64,000 nt of DNA from positions 80,595,056 through 80,659,055 of the forward strand of contig CM049310.1 of assembly GCA_026874595.1 (NCBI GenBank). The letters are read 5' to 3'. The first letter of the stretch is position 1. The number at the start of each line of letters is the position of its first letter. The stretch comes from Sipunculus nudus. Taxonomy: Eukaryota; Annelida; Sipuncula; Golfingiida; Sipunculidae. A program made the translations under genes and the position numbers. The notes beneath the pieces were generated by a model. That model had not been told where the DNA came from and made no database searches. It was given only the letters and a program-made list of their open reading frames with translations. This document shows, in pieces, positions 48,853 to 60,429 of the stretch.

Positions 48853-49693
48853 TGTTACGGTTCGGCCTGAGTTGTTTGGTGTGAAAAGGGACCGTAACAA
48901 TATATTTCACGAATGGGTGTTGAACATAAATTTTGTCGTGGGCATAAAAAAAATCAGATTCTGTAACACTAGGCAGCGTGAAATGTCTAGGGGAATAAAT
49001 AAAGAAGTCAGTGGCCCTATGTTAACAAATAACTATAATTTATTTTTAAAACAACCCTAACATTACAATACACTAAATCAACACAATTACACAGTATAAC
49101 AGCAGTATAACAACAAATCAATACAATCACACAGTAAAATAAACAAAGTGCACAGTACCTGGATACCACCATTGTCACAGCGATAAGTCCTTTAAAATGT
49201 ATAAGCCAGACGAACAGTTCACACAAATTCTCTCGGAGAATAACAGTCCATTGTAAAGCTCTTGTAACAATCCCGAAACTAAACTGAAGACCAAATAAGA
49301 TTCGTCACAAATCCAGAAGAAAATCTGAAGAAAATCTATAATTGCCGCACTTATCCGAATAGGTCCAACAAACTGACATACACGCTTCTGTAATATTCTC
49401 TCACCTCTCTCTCGGCTTTAAATCACAGCCTCTTTATATATCTGTTCACCTCAAGCCGAGAATTTTCCTTTTCTCGAACAATCTAAAAGAACAATACACG
49501 TGCGCAGACGCGAACATTCGAGACAGGCACGGCAGCGAGCTGTTACACTCCGCGAGAGTTCAATCAGTACGGATTAAACTGAGAGTGCCACACCCGGCCA
49601 GGCGAGGCCGCTACAACACGAGTTACGCCCGTGTCACACAATAAAAAATATCTGTAAGTCTTGTGCACACAATAAAAAGGGGCACTTGTAACA
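48853..49693 (-). mobile_element. Solo LTR, family L, copy 2
   Basis: Bounded by tgttacggttcgg (48853) and cacttgtaaca (49693) and similar along its length to 23438-24283, including gattctgtaacactaggcag, tacctggataccaccattgt and ctccgcgagagt. The TATA region is degraded compared with the other copies (ctctttatata). No internal genes are attached. Confidence 0.7.
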
Positions 49694-49699
49694 ATATCA

Positions 49700-51050
49700 A
49701 AATTATCAGTCCAGCAATGATGAGTTATTCATTTGCATGATATAAATTTTATTTCGCCCTATAAAATATTCGTAACGAGAGTATATTCAAAGTTAGAATG
49801 TGTAAACACAATTTAATCCTTTCTCCACACAAGTTGTCTATCTATGAATATCAATGATTATCCTCCTGCACACATTCATTCGCACAGCACTCTTTTTCGA
49901 CGAAATCGAGGTATTCCTGGGAATTGTAAATTACAATAATTAGGTAAATGGAGCAAATATAAATCATGCATTGACAACATTAATTCCAAATAGTACGGTT
50001 AAAACTAATATCATTGTATTTTTGTTAGAAATTTCGAAAAACCCGCACAACTACATTGCAACTGCATAACAACTATATCGGTGACGTGGCGGAATTAATG
50101 TATACTCACAATACCACGTGCCGCTCAGTTTAAGCAAACATGCGTGATTCTGTAAGTCTGGGCCCATGTGGTCCGCAATGTTTGTGGTTGCCCCGGCAGT
50201 CTAACAATGTCAGTCAAGGCCGCTGATGTACCTTACCGGGTGATTAAGCTGTCTGTAGTTTTAGTCTTGTGTGCTTAACCTTTGCAGCTAAATAAAAAAA
50301 AAGAGTGTCACTTCGATGTCACTTGCATGGGCACAAGCTTTATAAAACAATACAGAGTTAAGTACACACATTTACTGAAGATATGTCACGAGGCTTTCAA
50401 GAGTTGAAGTGTATTATCACCTTTGCTCGGTACTTTATTATCTGTCACGTCTAGCTGGCGCGAGGTTATACATGTTATAACCACTTCACTTGATCGTGAT
50501 TCTATTTTTACCTTCCGCCTACGGAGAGCGGTGCCGAATTGCGTATTCTTACAGGTATTTTATTGTGTTTACTGTATTTTCTGTAGTATTTTTAAGGAAG
50601 CGCGACCATCGATGGTGTTTTTTTCGGGCAAGAGGGGTGGGTGTGGGAGGGAATTCTTCCTCATGCGGTTTGGAAAAATATAAGCAATATTAAAGCGATT
50701 TGAATATAAATTAAAAGAGAGTAGAGTTGATTCAGAAACCAACCAGAAAAATAAACCAAACCATTGTTATCTATAAAACCTGCCTTTTTATATTTTGAGA
50801 ATTTAATGACTGGGTACCAGAAAATCAGCCTCGCTATTTAAAGGGAACAAAAATTAATGCAGTTATTGCAACAGAGCATGGGCGAATACGTGAACTAGCA
50901 GTGAAGCTCACTAGATGATAACAAGAGTGCTGCCAAAGCCCCGGTTTCTTTTAAAATATATTTGAATAAACTTGGATTTCCATTTAATATTTAATTCAAT
51001 TGCGAAAAAAGATTATATTTCTTGACGTGACAAACTACAGAACTAGAAAT
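49700..51050. other. No gene recognised; poly-G run near 51085-51101
   Basis: Two overlapping plus-strand frames at 50423-50693 are short and mutually exclusive, with no domain. A G run of about 17 bases follows at 51085-51101. Confidence 0.4.
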
Positions 51051-51195
51051 CTACACCCAAACGAATGAAAGCCTCCGCGATGAAAGGGGGGGGGGGGGGG
51101 GGAGGGTCCCAATGGTGGGATCCTCCTAAAACGCGTTTACATTCACCTATTGGCCCATATTCGCAAGTTCATTCGTGTATATATGAATGCACATA

Positions 51196-52414
51196 CAGTG
51201 GAACCCCACAATTACGACCACTCTGGGGACTGAGCAAAGTGGTCTTAATTTGGGGTGGTCGTATTTGTGAAACTCTTACCTTGGTCGCATATACCACGCT
51301 GATGTTTAATGTGTATCAGTATGTATCTATTCTATTGCATATCTTTAATGTGAATTATAACAAAATATTTTACTTTGCGGAGGACCCTTATTATGAATTC
51401 ATTTTGTGTGTGTATCTGAAAAAAAAAATAAATTGTTTTATATATATTTATTCATGATGAAAATTAATTAACATGTACACATACGTAGTGACTCATGATT
51501 AACACATAATTACACTAGAGGCAATGCGGAGACAACCTACTGAATACATATTGAATACAATACGTGGCTGTCATATTTTTAGCCTTCCACTTACAGTACA
51601 TATTGCGTGCACTTGAGTTTTACCGACGCTAAACTGCCGAGCCAGTTGGTGCTGACTGCGTCATGGTGTTGCCGCCTTGATTAACATCACTTTCCACTTC
51701 AAGGAGAGCTCCTTCAGAGGAATGGTCGCACAACAGCAGACAATTAAAATTTTTAAGGCAAGACAGTGTGTTTGATTTGCCCCCATGCAAGCTTTATTTA
51801 TACATTTTACTGACTGCTCAATACTCAGTGCAAGTTAGGTATGAACACATTTAGGATTCACTAGGTTGTGAATTGACGAATGAGGATCGAACAATATGTG
51901 ATGAGTTGAAATATTAAGCTCACACTCCTGCACTTAGGGTAGCTGTAATACAGGTGATCACAGAGGGGCAATTAGTATCGCTAGACCAAGACCCCAGGAC
52001 AGACCGGCTTATTAAGAAGTCAGGCCGATGGTTACCCTCTTTGATCTATAACTAACGCCTAAACGAGTCTCAGCGCAGACACCGAGTCAGGAAGATATGC
52101 GGGACCAGATTAACACACGGGTTGAGAATCCTTGTTACTCACTTTGATATTTCTTTAAGGTGCCTGTGACACGGCGCAGCCATTGGCTCGTGACAAACGT
52201 TGTAACAGTACATCTCGGCGGTGGTGGCATAAGCGGGGTCGCATTAGCGCTGGGGTTAGGTAATCTGGTCGTAATTCTGAATTCAGGGGTGGTCGTAATT
52301 ATGAGTCATTTATAAACATAAATAAATCTTTTTAAAAATTTAAAAAAAAAGCAAAGTAGTCGTAATTGTGAGGTGGTCGCAATTTTGGGATGGTCGCAAG
52401 GCGGGGTTCCACTG
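51196..52414 (-). mobile_element. pogo/Tigger-like DNA transposon, internally deleted
   Basis: Terminal inverted repeats start cagtggaacccc (51196) and end ggggttccactg (52414), each flanked by TA, the target duplication of the Tc1/mariner-pogo superfamily. Sub-terminal phrases such as ggtcgtaatt recur at both ends. Total length is 1219 bp, too short for a full transposase gene; only an N-terminal fragment remains (51600-51745). Non-autonomous. Confidence 0.8.
51600..51745 (-). pseudogene. Transposase DNA-binding domain remnant (CENP-B/Tigger N-terminal helix-turn-helix)
   Basis: On the minus strand the frame reads LSLKWKVMLIKAA, a stop at 51663-51661, then RSQHQLARQFSVGKTQVHAI. This matches the usual pogo/Tigger pattern of a lysine-rich first helix followed by a 'sq..la..f.vgktqv..i' recognition helix. 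The catalytic DDE domain is absent. Confidence 0.7.
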
Positions 52415-53440
52415 TATATGAATATTCCTTGATGACGTTTTTGTGCCGGATCCACACCAAAGTTCAATCGTTTCTTCATAGGCAAATTCCCAAATAGCTC
52501 TGAAAATTTCATCAGATCTTGTTCATATTTGTAGGCTATGTTGTGAACAAACACACAAACACGAAAAGGGATGAACTTATACCCTCCTGGCAGAGTCAAG
52601 TATGGACCCATGTGTTTATCATCCACCAGTGACAAATGAACAGCACAACGATAACCCGTGACATTTATACAAAAAAACGCGAGTCATTATCTCAGGTGAT
52701 TGTCACGAGTGATTTTCACAACTACCTGGAGACAGGTGTCCTTCCAAAAGCGTAGTCAGGTTTATGAGAAGTGTGTGTGTGTTGGGGGGGGGGGATTCTT
52801 CTGCATACTCTCATGGCACATGCTATCCACATATGTTTATGTCTTGATATAGATATTTGGATGAGATAATTTTGTTTGAAACATTTTTGTTTGAAATTTT
52901 TTTTCGAATTATTAATGTTACAAGAATATATAATTGTTAACTCTTTGTGAATGAAAGATAACAATCATCAATATTTATGTAAACATGACATGTTTTTTCA
53001 TATATTGTAAATCGTTTTGATACTATAATTTCATTACAAGTAATAAAGTGTCTGGAACTGAGAACATTGCGGTCGATGTTGCCCCCCACAGCAATTCCCT
53101 GGTTACGCCCCTACTTCCTAAGTGTGGAACAATAAAGCTGTCTTGAGTTATCGGCATTTTTTACTCGGATTGTGTTGAGATAATTACGTCTCAACAATCC
53201 ATATTTGAGAGACCGTGTAATCCGTTATGTAAAAGGTCATTTCCCTTAGCCAAGTAACCGCAAAGCATTTTATATAATGCGTTGGTCCTGTTTCATCGCG
53301 GTGGCAAATATTTTGGTGCATTGAAGCCGAACAGAATATTTGCAAATGCTAGGTTACGGTCGAGACTCAAATGCATGGCACCTTTGCCTATCATAACAAG
53401 AGCACCGCAAATCGTTCATAATACGCCAGTCATGTATTTA

Positions 53441-53885
53441 GTGACCTTTAACCTCATTAAATATGCATGCATTTTGTTGGAAATGTATTACAGGTGAGAA
53501 ACTTTATTGGTAAATATGTATAATGAGTTCTATCAAAATCCATAAAATTTTGGGTAAGTCACAATGATGCAACAAAAGTCTGCTGACCTCTGACCTCATG
53601 AAATATGCCTGGATTTGGTTGAAAACCGAATCTGGGCTAAATATGATACTGAGTAATATTCTGTCGAGTTTTATAAATATCCATCGTATTCCTCGTAAGT
53701 TATCGCGGAGACATAACACAGTAGCCTTGTGACCTCTGACCTTCTTAAATAAGCGTGGATTTTGCCCATAATCAAACTCGAGCGAGATAATTGATTGGTA
53801 AATAGTTATGGTGAGTTTCGTGTAAATCCATCAAAGCCCCGGTAAGTTATCGCAGCGACACTAACGGACGGACGGTGGTTATACC
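53441..53885 (+). repeat. Three tandem ~144-bp degenerate repeats
   Basis: Units begin near 53441, 53584 and 53728, each with a tgacctctgacct(c/t)-type start, aaatatgc(c/a)tgga, attggtaaat, atccat and gtaagttatcgc. The array ends in acggacggacggtgg. No coding frame. 52645-53440 upstream shows no gene apart from a poly-G/T tract near 52770-52795. Confidence 0.65.
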
Positions 53886-53899
53886 ATAAAACGTCCTGT

Positions 53900-55030
53900 A
53901 TAGGCGGGGGTATAAAAAATGAACGGAAGCATGACATTGATACACCGATAGTTCAAACAAGTAAAACAGAACTGCCGAGTCACAGAGTCCCGGTTTCATG
54001 GACCGGTAATGCCTATCGCTCGACAAAATAGAAATAATAGATTACCTATCAGACAGACAATTGTTAATTTCTACATAAAATATATATTTGTTTTTATCGT
54101 TAGAATAGTCTGACAAGAAACCCACGGAATATATCTATACAATTAATACACAAAGGTTTACCACCTTTCGCTCTGACTTGGATGTCCAAATTCGGCACAC
54201 GTATCGTCGGCATGCCCTTCAAGTTTGTTTTCTTTTCCATGATTATTTTCTATCAACTACATTTTTAATAATTTTAATATTATCCTCACAAGTGCCTCTC
54301 TTTCTGTTGGCCTAAAGTTACGATTTTTTTCTAGAGGCGCTTTTAGGATTTTCCTGCATTGGATCTAAATTGGCGCGTCATGTCAAAGATTTACACTTTG
54401 GTTTTGAGTTTACATGTATTCTTTTGCATTTATCCATTACATGTATAGCCTTAATTTAAGGTTCAAGAGAATGGATAGTCCTTGCTGTGCATTTCTCTGT
54501 TTGGCTTGTTTCACGACTCAAGAAGGCTTTCCAGTCCGATATTATTGCATACTGATTCTTGTATTAAGGATTAAATAGAGCATGTCCAGTTTAATCGTGT
54601 ATAATGCACGCAGTTATGGATTACTCAAGTTTAAGATGAAAATCATACCTTCGCTCGTGATGAAGGGAATATAATTCACTTATTTTTTTATTTTAGAGGG
54701 AAATATTTCCCAACGCTCTGGAACCGTGAGTGATCAAAAGAGGATCCAGCTGGCAAGTAAATATGTTTGTTCCATATATTGAAAAATACAACGATTTTCT
54801 CAATTTTTTTCAATAAATTTTTAACAGCTGTAGCCAATGCTTTCCTGTGATTGTTATATTGAATACTTTTCTATACACTTTTTATATAACAGAAAATTAA
54901 ACAAATTTTTTTATATGTTGAAGTATACTAACAAAACTTAAAGATGACAACGTACTTATTGCACGGTATTAAATTTTATTTGAATTAAATCATCTTAGAT
55001 TAATTAATCTGTCCTAATATTTATCTTTTA
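53900..55030. other. No gene recognised
   Basis: AT-rich sequence with no convincing frame, repeat match or RNA gene. Confidence 0.4.
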
Positions 55031-55035
55031 TATCT

Positions 55036-55920
55036 TGTTACATATGTCTCTTTTATTGTGCGCTGTGGGCATTCTGGTTCGTGTTTGGCTCAAGCCCTTG
55101 CGTTGCTATGCTACGATGTTCCTTGTTCTAGCTGGCCAGGTGCGGTCCACGTGTAAACACAGGGTTATGCAAGTCGTGGGCTTTCTCGCCTGGCCGAGCC
55201 GTGCCGGCTCAAGTGTGGACCCTGGTGTGTAGAAACACGGTGTTCGTTGTTCTAGATGTTACTTGCACTGTGTATCATGTTAGGTTCTTTAATTGTTAGG
55301 GAATTCGAAATTTCGGCTTAGGATGAGAAGTTATAAATAGGGGGCCGTGTTTTAGAGCAAAGAGGAGAGGAGAGAAATATTCCAGCGGACACAGAAGCGT
55401 ATAAGTCAGTTGTGGACCTTTTCCGATAAGTGCGACAATTATAGATTTTCTTCTAAATTTGTGACGGATTTTATATAATCTTCAGTTTGACTTTCGGATC
55501 ACTTCCAGGATTTCACTTTGGATTACAGTAGATTGACTCTGTGATTACATTGGACTGTTATTCTCTGAGAAGATTTGTGTGAACTGTTCGTCCGGTTTAT
55601 ACATTCTAAAGGACTTGTCGCTGTGACAGTGGTGGTATCCAGGTACTGTGTACCTTTTTTTATTATGCTGTGTGATTATATTGATTTGTTGTTATACTGT
55701 TGTTGTACTGTGTAATTGTATTGATTTAGTGTATTGTAATGTTAGTGTTGTTTTAAGAATAAATTATAGTTATTTGTTTACAAAAAAACACTTACTTTTT
55801 TTATTCATTTTTCTAGACATTTCACGCTGCCTAGTGTTACAGAATCTGTTTTTTTTATCTCCATGACAAAGTTTATGTTCGTAACGGATACGTGATTTGT
55901 TGATATTAGGTTCCGTAACA
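55036..55920 (+). mobile_element. Solo LTR, family L, copy 3 (sense to Ig gene D)
   Basis: Starts tgttacatatgtctc (55036) and ends ggttccgtaaca (55920), flanked on both sides by the 4-bp direct repeat atct (55032-55035 and 55921-55924). It is the inverse of 23438-24283. In its own sense it has a TATA box, ttataaatag, at 55331-55340, followed by gggggccgtg, and AATAAA at 55758-55763 about 160 bases before the end. The best-preserved promoter region of the three copies. Confidence 0.78.
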
Positions 55921-56014
55921 ATCTGTTCTATCCAAAATCATAAATACAGCTGTGAGAAAACCACATCATTACCCCCTATGCACACAGACATATAAATCTG
56001 GTAGGACAGACGAA

Positions 56015-56176
56015 AGGCCTCCTAATTTGGACTTCAATTAATGCTAAATAGGGAATTGTTTAAATGATATTTAGAAATGGATGTTATATATCTCATACTA
56101 ATCTCAAACTAAACAGTGATAACATTAAGTTTGGGTTTCATTTTTGATAATCAGATGAAGCACACATCAACTCTAT
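56015..56176 (+). pseudogene. LINE RT fragment immediately upstream of Ig gene D
   Basis: Matches the LINE at 60665-60816: cctcctaatttggacttca against cttcctaatttagacctca, agaaatggatgttat, and an identical cagatgaagcacacatcaac. It includes residues resembling LKLNSDN of the LINE RT. It ends within a few bases of the first ATG of gene D. Confidence 0.65.
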
Positions 56177-56180
56177 ATAT

Positions 56181-56317
56181 ATGAAAGACTCATCCAGGAA
56201 AGAGATACACACAGACATGTACCGCTTGTCGCCAAAGACGAAAAGCCTAGGATGGGCAGTGAATGCACTTTCCCTTATGTACATATGTGCTTTGGTGTCA
56301 GAAGGTCAGTTTGTAAT

Positions 56318-56402
<85 letters not shown>

Positions 56403-57040
56403 AACCTACTCACTTGTTTATTTTTTTATATATGATAAAACCAGCTGGTATTAAAATTGATTATACATATCTTTTGTTCTATAAAATTAAATCATTGCAT
56501 TACATGTATGTATATATATTACTTATTGCAGGAACAGCCCTTTCCGTCAAAATACAAAATGGTACATTTGAAGCCGGGTCGCTCGACGCGCAGATAGAAG
56601 TCAAAATAACGCCAAAACCGGAAACTGTGGTTAAGGTCAATTGGTATCACTGTTCCTGCTCAGACGCCTGCTCAACATTCTATACAATCGACAATTCAGA
56701 AGATAAAACAGAGCGGAACGGGGATCTGGGTGAAAGAACATCACATTCTATCATGAAAAATGATCAGGAATATATTATATTTCTTGTGGTTTCAAAACCA
56801 AAGCACACTGACCAAGGGGAATACTGTTGTCAAATACAGGTGTCTGATGAAGAAAAACTTTTGCAGGGCAATTTAAGACTTACAAAACTTGGTAAATATC
56901 ATTTTATTCCTTCATTTATTAATTTCAGAATGATAACTGAATGAAACAGAATCAGACGGACTGAGTGCTCAGCCATTTGTGGAAGTGCGTCAGAGTGTTG
57001 GACTACTCACCAAAAAGGTGTTGGTTCACATCCCCTTCGC

Positions 57041-57099
<59 letters not shown>

Positions 57100-58470
57100 T
57101 ATATGCCACCACCTTGTTACCCCCATATAATGAAGTACCTTGTTTACTGGTCTCACACCAGGTGGTAGCACATGTATCCTTAGTGTGCTTGTTTTCAATG
57201 TGGCTCCAGGAATTTTTAAAGGAAAAATGCTGCATTTATTGATAGTAATATATGGGGATAATAAGCTGCCTTGGAGGTCTGCGCGCTCTTAGCATATTTC
57301 TAGTTTTTTTCACCGAGTTTGGTCGAATGTTAGCACCTGTTTGACGTTTCCAACAGGTGGCGCTACGGAGGAGAGTGAATCCGTCTGTAGCCCACAGTTC
57401 TAGAATATAAACCTTCCATGCTTCCATGATCGAGAAAATTGTTTTTTTTAACAAATTGTCTTAAAACCCTTCTATTAGTTAAATTTGAAAATTTAGAACA
57501 GCAACGATCTGCCGTATCATATTAAAATTTTTCCTGCGTTATTTAATTTATTTTAATATATTATTATTTACATTATGTTTAAACCTGTCATTCCTGTACT
57601 ATGCAGCCGAATCTAGCATAAGATTGTGTCTATTTTTTATTCAGAGGCTCTAAGTGATGCATCTGCAGAAAATATAACGGTTGAAGTCGGCTCGTCTGTA
57701 ATGTCTCTCTCCATAAAAATATTGCCTGCAAACACCACCCTGTACTGGTTAAAATGCTTCCACAGCGCGACTCCAGAGCCCTCAACACATTTCTATACCT
57801 ACAATATGAACCTGAACACCGTCTTCGCTGCTGGGGATCTTGGAACTAGGACGAGCCATGAGGCTGATATACGGAGGCAAAAAATGTGGTTTTCGTTAAT
57901 CATACAAAATCCAAACACAGGTGATGCCGGTCCGTACTGTTGTCAGGTTGATGCAGTAGGAGTGATGGAACCACGATTAGTGTTTATGTGGGTCGATATT
58001 AAAGGTTAGTATTGATGTATACCATTATATGTTTGTCATATTTCATGACATTTGTAGTGAATGTTAAATTATAAGAAAACGTTTAAAAAACTAGTGCATC
58101 CACTTTTGTTTCAGCGACCAGCTTGGCCTCATTTAACAAAAATCGAAATGACATAAACAACATTACAACTTTAAAACAAGGTTTGTTCAAAAGCCTTTTT
58201 TGTAATATCTTGAGAAAGTACGCTAACACAATTGGGTCGCCGTGTTTTTATCTGCAGTTTAAACAAAAGGAAATTGTTATACAGGATATTTTGCAGTTAT
58301 ATGACCTGAGCCAGCTTTAACATGCTGTAATCTTTATTGTATCTCTTTGGCAGATGAAAGAAAACCTTGGTTTTTCTTCACGGTTATTTATTTATGCCTG
58401 TTTGGTGTTGCAATCATAATCATGACGTTGATATATTATATATGTTTCAAAAGGGGCCGTTTGAACTTAG
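56181..58470 (+). CDS. Two-Ig-domain type I membrane receptor, gene D (3' end not found)
   Basis: Probable immune-type or recognition receptor; ligand unknown. Exons: 56181-56304, 56532-56891, 57645-58004, 58115-58180 and 58354-58470. All junctions are phase 1 with GT/AG (donors gtcagt, gtaaat, gttagt, gtttgt, gtaagt). ATG 56181 gives the longest frame, but Met13 (56217) better starts a signal peptide. Ig domain 1 is residues about 42-161 and domain 2 about 162-281, each on an exon of exactly 360 nt. Both share W-x-x-C (Cys82, Cys199), GDLG.RTSH and D.G.YCCQ (Cys140/141, Cys260/261). Both lack the usual B-strand cysteine. Sequons occur at NGT, NIT and NTT. Residues 282-303 are a short linker and about 309-332 the membrane segment, followed by FKRGR. 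Further tail exons must exist but were not recognised; LINE fragments begin about 570 bases downstream. Confidence 0.82.
56322..56400. repeat. Compound (CT)n-(AT)n microsatellite in intron 1 of gene D
   Basis: About 33 bases of CT followed by about 45 bases of AT, starting 17 bases after the exon 1 donor. Frames reading through it (Ser-Leu and Tyr-Ile runs) are artefacts. Confidence 0.95.
56960..57105 (+). repeat. Possible tRNA-derived SINE followed by (TA)n, in intron 2 of gene D
   Basis: agagtgttggactactcacc and then ggttcacatccc resemble a tRNA anticodon arm and B-box; a (TA)n tail of about 50 bases follows at 57044-57100. The A-box is weak, so the SINE call is tentative. Confidence 0.45.
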
Positions 58471-59039
58471 GTAAGTTGTAAATTATCGCTTCATCTTATT
58501 ATAACTGGATTTCATTTGAACCCAACGGGCAGTGTTTTACGGAGAAAATCCTCAAAAGCTTTACTGATTACACATTAAACATATTAAATGGTCACTCTGC
58601 ATTTCACCGCTGTTTAATAGCGTCTAGAGCACAGCAGGTCCAAATATTAAAATGACAGTCCTGTCTCATATACTTTGTGTATTGGGCGAAACATGAAAAT
58701 GTACACTAAAATGGAATACCTGTATTAAATATCGGCTGAAAACAAATATTTCTGGGGATCCTTTAGAAAACACTTGATTGCAATATATTGAATAATTTCA
58801 GGGACATTTGTTTAAGGAAATAATATTTTCACTGACGCGAGACAAGACAGGCTGAGGGCAAGTTAGATCAATTAGATTAGGTGTGTTCACTAAGCGTCTC
58901 TATGCTGGAGCCAAGGTGTATATCGCCACCATCACTGTGGGAGTTCTATCAGCAATCAACAAGCTGTTAAACCAAGTTCAGAGATGTTCTCCAAAATAGT
59001 GCTCACTCGATCCCTTACCGACTCTTTTCCTAAAAAAAA

Positions 59040-60380
59040 TGTATGTATATAAAGCAGTTTCGCCAAAAATTACAGCTTTTATTTACAAATCACTGACCAG
59101 TGGACTTGTACCAAATTGCCTAAAGAATGCTCAGATTACACCTCTGTTGAAGATTAACGGTCTGGACTCAAACAACCTTAAGAACTTCAGGCCAGCGTCT
59201 AATATTTCCTTTCTGAAGAAGGTGCTTAAGAGAGTTGTTGTAAGTCAACGCATTCATCACTTGACAGAGCACAACTTGCAGGACTATTTAAAGTCAGCAT
59301 ACAAACAAGGTTTAGGCTCAGAAACAGCTCTAATTAAAATAAAATCGTGTTAGACAAGGCAGATGGTTTGATAGACTTGATCACAATATTCTAATCAGTA
59401 GACCAAAATATGGAGTACTGAGTCTAAGAGTAGCCCTTAGCTGGTTTACATTGTATCTGAGTGACCACCAACAAACTATACACATCAGGAACAGTGTCTT
59501 CAACTAGGTTCCCCTGTCAATAGGTGTCCGACAAGGCTCTGTTTTAGGTCCACTTTTGTTTCTCATCTACATCTTCCCACTTAAATCTATCATAACAAGA
59601 TCTTCATCAATCAACATGGCTTTGCTGATGACACTCAACTGTATTGCCATCTGCTCTTGAAGAATGCCAGTGCAAGGCAAGAGGCAGTGAGGAGAATTGT
59701 GAAGTGTCTCGCAGAAGTACGTCAGCTGACGCTCCGAAATATGCTGAAACTGGAGTGTATGGTCATTTCAGGAAAACAAACCTCATTTCAAAGCAGAGCT
59801 AAAGTACAAATTGGTGAGATTATCAGACCGGTTTATTCTGTGCGCAATTTCGGCGCAGTCTTTGATATTGTTGAGCAGCAGATCAGCTCTGTGACTCATA
59901 GTGTATGCTGTCATCTGCGAGTCATTACAAATAGCAGACCTCATCTGACAAAAACTGCATGTAAGAAGGGAATTCATGCAATATTTACGTCCCGTTTAGA
60001 CTTCCAGAATGGACTTCATGTAAATGTAACTGACAAGGCATTACATCGTCTTCAATAGCTCAGACCAATGCTGCTCGTCTGCCAACTAGCACAAAACGGA
60101 GCGACCATATCACTCCAGTGCCATACCTACTCCACTGGCTGCCCGTCAAACAGCGCATATAATACTAAATTCTTACCACTGTACAAAAATCTGTGAATGA
60201 AGCGAATGCCCTGCGTTATCTCCCCGGATAAGTTGAACCTGGTTGTGTTTAGAGTGTCACACCAGCATGGTATTCGAATGTTATCTGTGTTTGGTGCTAA
60301 ACAATGGAACACATTGCCTGCAGACATTTTTATAAAGAAGTTAACGAAGATAAGTTCGTTCTTTTGACTTTAAGCATCTT
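59040..60380 (+). pseudogene. LINE reverse transcriptase, 5'-truncated, frameshifted
   Basis: Order of conserved LINE RT blocks: KNAQITPLLK and NFRPASNISFLKKVLKRVV (59120-59250), GVRQGSVLGPLLF (near 59525-59560), the catalytic FADDTQLY (near 59620-59645), RNFGAVFD (near 59842), SRLDFQNGL (near 59990), HWLPVKQRI (near 60135) and an FGAKQWNTLPADI-type end (near 60290-60330). Stops and frame changes separate them, so the element is dead. It lies in the same orientation as gene D. Confidence 0.82.
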
Positions 60381-60429
60381 TCGATGTTATCGTCACCAGA
60401 TACTCGTATCGATTCCGTCGAAATTGCGT

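Larger units (their letters stand above)
51105..52640 (-). repeat. Dispersed repeat family S, split by a nested transposon
   Basis: The two halves, 51105-51195 and 52415-52640, together form an inverted match to 15655-16050; the pogo/Tigger-like element occupies the gap. The half at 52415-52640 read on the minus strand keeps ggagggtataagttcat, cgtgtttgtgtgtttgttca and aagaaacgattgaactttgg. Confidence 0.65.

Noticed and set aside
56252-56944. Single uninterrupted 230-codon frame of gene D
   Set aside because: It reads through the intron 1 microsatellite; good donor and acceptor sites at 56305 and 56531 and a separate signal exon in another frame explain the region better.
57626-58009. Ig domain 2 as a single-exon gene starting at its own ATG
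   Set aside because: A clear acceptor at 57644 and donor at 58005 in phase 1 make it an internal exon of gene D.
59039-59353. 104-codon frame as a host gene
   Set aside because: Its motifs are those of LINE reverse transcriptase, followed in order by the other RT blocks.
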